DNA from: Bacteroidales bacterium
Lineage (GTDB): Bacteria > Bacteroidota > Bacteroidia > Bacteroidales > UBA932
Direction: 5' to 3'
Length of the DNA: 64,000 nucleotides
NCBI GenBank assembly: GCA_024398125.1
Contig: JAKSJO010000009.1
Span: 20,058 to 84,057 of the forward strand
Shown here piece by piece: positions 62,638-64,000 of the stretch; the stretch's first letter is position 1, and each line of letters begins with the position of its first letter. The notes under the pieces are model-generated. The model saw only the letters and a program-made list of their open reading frames with translations. It made no database searches and had not been told where the DNA came from. A program made the position numbers and the translations under genes.

Positions 62638-64000
62638 ATGAAACTTAGATCAGTATTCGCATCTGCTGCAGTTCTCGTGGCCGCATCGTCACTGAACGCT
62701 CAGAACCCTATCATCCGAGACAATTTCTCGGCTGACCCTTCTGCCCATGTATTCAACGGAAGAGTCTATGTCTACCCATCACATGACATTCCTGCACCGG
62801 CTGACTATGCCCGCAAGGACTGGTTCTGCATGGCTGACTACCATGTGTATTCATCAGACAACCTCGTGGACTGGGTTGACCATGGTGTCATCGTTGACCA
62901 GAAGCATGTTCCATGGGTGAACGATACCAGCTACAGCATGTGGGCGCCGGATTGCAACTACTACAATGGAAAGTACTATTTCATATTCCCTGCAGGCCAG
63001 AAGCCTCAGCCAGGCCAGAGATTCGCAGGCAACGGTATCGGCTATGCTATCTCGGACACTCCATACGGACCTTTCGTTCCGGAGGAGAAGCCTATCCAGG
63101 GCATCGGCGGTATCGACCCATGTCTTTTCATCGACGACGATGGCCAGGCATACCTCGCATGGCAGGGACGTGGTCTTCAGGTACAGAAGCTCAGCGATGA
63201 CCTCATGTCAGTTGTAGGCGAGCCTTACAATATTTCCAACATTCTTCCTCATCGCGGTCAGGAAGAGGGTCCATTCCTTTTCAAGGCAAACGGCAAGTAC
63301 TATTATACATTCCCATGGGTTGACGACAAGCGTGAGTGTCTCGCATACGCAATGGCTGACAAGCCACTCGGACCATACAAGTTCGTCGGCAAGATCATGG
63401 AGCAGGACGGTGAGGAGTATTCTTGCTGGACCAACCATCACTCAGTCATCAACTTCAATGGTCACTGGTATCTCTTCTATCACCACAACGACTACTCTCC
63501 TAAGTTCGACAAGAACCGTTCAGTATGTGTTGATGAGATGTTCTTCAATCCAGATGGTACCATCCAGCTTGTTACCCCTACCAAGCGCGGTGTAGGTGTC
63601 ACAAAGGCAACCGATCTCATCCAGATCGACCGTTACTCAGCACTCATGGAGTGCCGCAACGTCGAGATCGCTTACCTTAACGCTGACCGTCCATTCGACG
63701 GCTGGAAGGTAATCTTCTCAAACTCACATCAGGACAAGGGTGCATTCTGGGCAGAGTACGACAGAGTTGACTTCGGCAAGGAGAAGCTCAGCGGCATTCA
63801 GGCTAGAATCTTCTCACTCGCAGGTGGTACCCTCGAGGTAAGAGTTGACTCACCGGAAGGACAGCTCCTTGGTACTATCAACGTTGGTGGCGCAGAGGGA
63901 TGGCAGGATGTCAAGGCTGTTCTTGATACATGTCCTACCGGCATGCACAACCTCTATGTAGCTATGACAAACGGTAGCCGCATCGACGTTGACTGGGTAA
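62638..64000 (+). CDS. GH43 glycosidase with CBM6, C-terminus cut by window edge
   Basis: 454 complete codons are visible. Signal peptide MKLRSVFASAAVLVAASSLNA. Five-bladed propeller residues: D33 in FSADPSAHVF, D160 in GIDPCLFIDDDG, E210 in EEGPFLF. From about residue 355 on there is a CBM6-like beta-sandwich (YLNADRPFDGWKV ... AGGTLEVRVDSPEG ... LDTCPTGMHNLYVAM ... DVDW), cut close to its expected end. GH43 arabinofuranosidase or xylosidase acting on arabinoxylan is likely. It resembles the other GH43-CBM6 gene in the window (24274-25638) but with a different propeller insert. Expected stop lies within a few codons beyond the edge. Confidence 0.9.
   Translation, partial: MKLRSVFASAAVLVAASSLNAQNPIIRDNFSADPSAHVFNGRVYVYPSHDIPAPADYARKDWFCMADYHVYSSDNLVDWVDHGVIVDQKHVPWVNDTSYSMWAPDCNYYNGKYYFIFPAGQKPQPGQRFAGNGIGYAISDTPYGPFVPEEKPIQGIGGIDPCLFIDDDGQAYLAWQGRGLQVQKLSDDLMSVVGEPYNISNILPHRGQEEGPFLFKANGKYYYTFPWVDDKRECLAYAMADKPLGPYKFVGKIMEQDGEEYSCWTNHHSVINFNGHWYLFYHHNDYSPKFDKNRSVCVDEMFFNPDGTIQLVTPTKRGVGVTKATDLIQIDRYSALMECRNVEIAYLNADRPFDGWKVIFSNSHQDKGAFWAEYDRVDFGKEKLSGIQARIFSLAGGTLEVRVDSPEGQLLGTINVGGAEGWQDVKAVLDTCPTGMHNLYVAMTNGSRIDVDWV

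Overview
This 64 kb window is a chromosomal segment of a fibre-degrading gut-type member of the order Bacteroidales (phylum Bacteroidota). Three things support this. Many genes are preceded by the Bacteroidota -7 promoter box TAnnTTTG, often as TATCTTTG or TAATTTTG, and Shine-Dalgarno sites are not apparent. The protein families are typical of the group: TamB, meso-diaminopimelate dehydrogenase, S9 dipeptidyl peptidase, FISUMP-domain and CotH-domain lipoproteins, and SPII lipoproteins. There is a dense set of secreted plant-polysaccharide enzymes. Genus and species cannot be fixed from the sequence alone. No rRNA operon, transposase, integrase, prophage or CRISPR array is visible.

Layout. 1-10.4 kb is housekeeping: tamB, rsmI-like and folB (minus, chained by ATGA overlaps; folB runs off the left edge), tsaD with a COG2509 flavoprotein, and the divergent threonine-degradation pair tdh/kbl. 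10.4-12.7 kb is an RNA island: SRP RNA, tRNA-Lys(TTT), tRNA-Lys(CTT), two copies of a 54-bp tRNA-tail-like repeat, an HI0933-type flavoprotein and tRNA-Thr(CGT). 12.7-18 kb holds an M3 dipeptidase, ddh and a short UvrA paralogue. 18.1-25.6 kb is a first glycanase cluster: GH9, a GH127/GH146-type beta-L-arabinofuranosidase and GH43-CBM6. A thioesterase gene lies between it and a complete pyrC-K-D-F-E-B-I operon at 26.5-32.1 kb.

32.1-38.7 kb is a visibly AT-rich accessory island of five minus-strand genes: two FISUMP proteins, a WG-repeat protein, a lipoprotein and an FRG-domain protein. GC-rich palindromic elements flank it on both sides. This is the best candidate for an acquired, poorly described system. 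38.7-47.9 kb returns to core genes: S9 peptidase, SDR, gapA, surE-lpxB, a 3'-5' exonuclease with rlmI, and a TSUP permease. 48.0-58.2 kb is a co-directional run starting with a tightly overlapped SGNH-SGNH-MBOAT cassette, predicted to O-acetylate a surface glycan, followed 19 nt later by a GH31 alpha-xylosidase-like enzyme, a type-B carboxylesterase and an M61 peptidase. 58.4-64 kb is a second glycanase cluster: GH10 xylanase, CE1-type esterase, CotH lipoprotein and a GH43-CBM6 enzyme cut by the right edge.

Together the GH10, GH43, GH31, GH9, GH127/146 and esterase genes suggest dismantling of arabinoxylan or related hemicellulose outside the cell or in the periplasm. No SusC/SusD pair, inner-membrane sugar transporter or HTCS regulator lies within the window.
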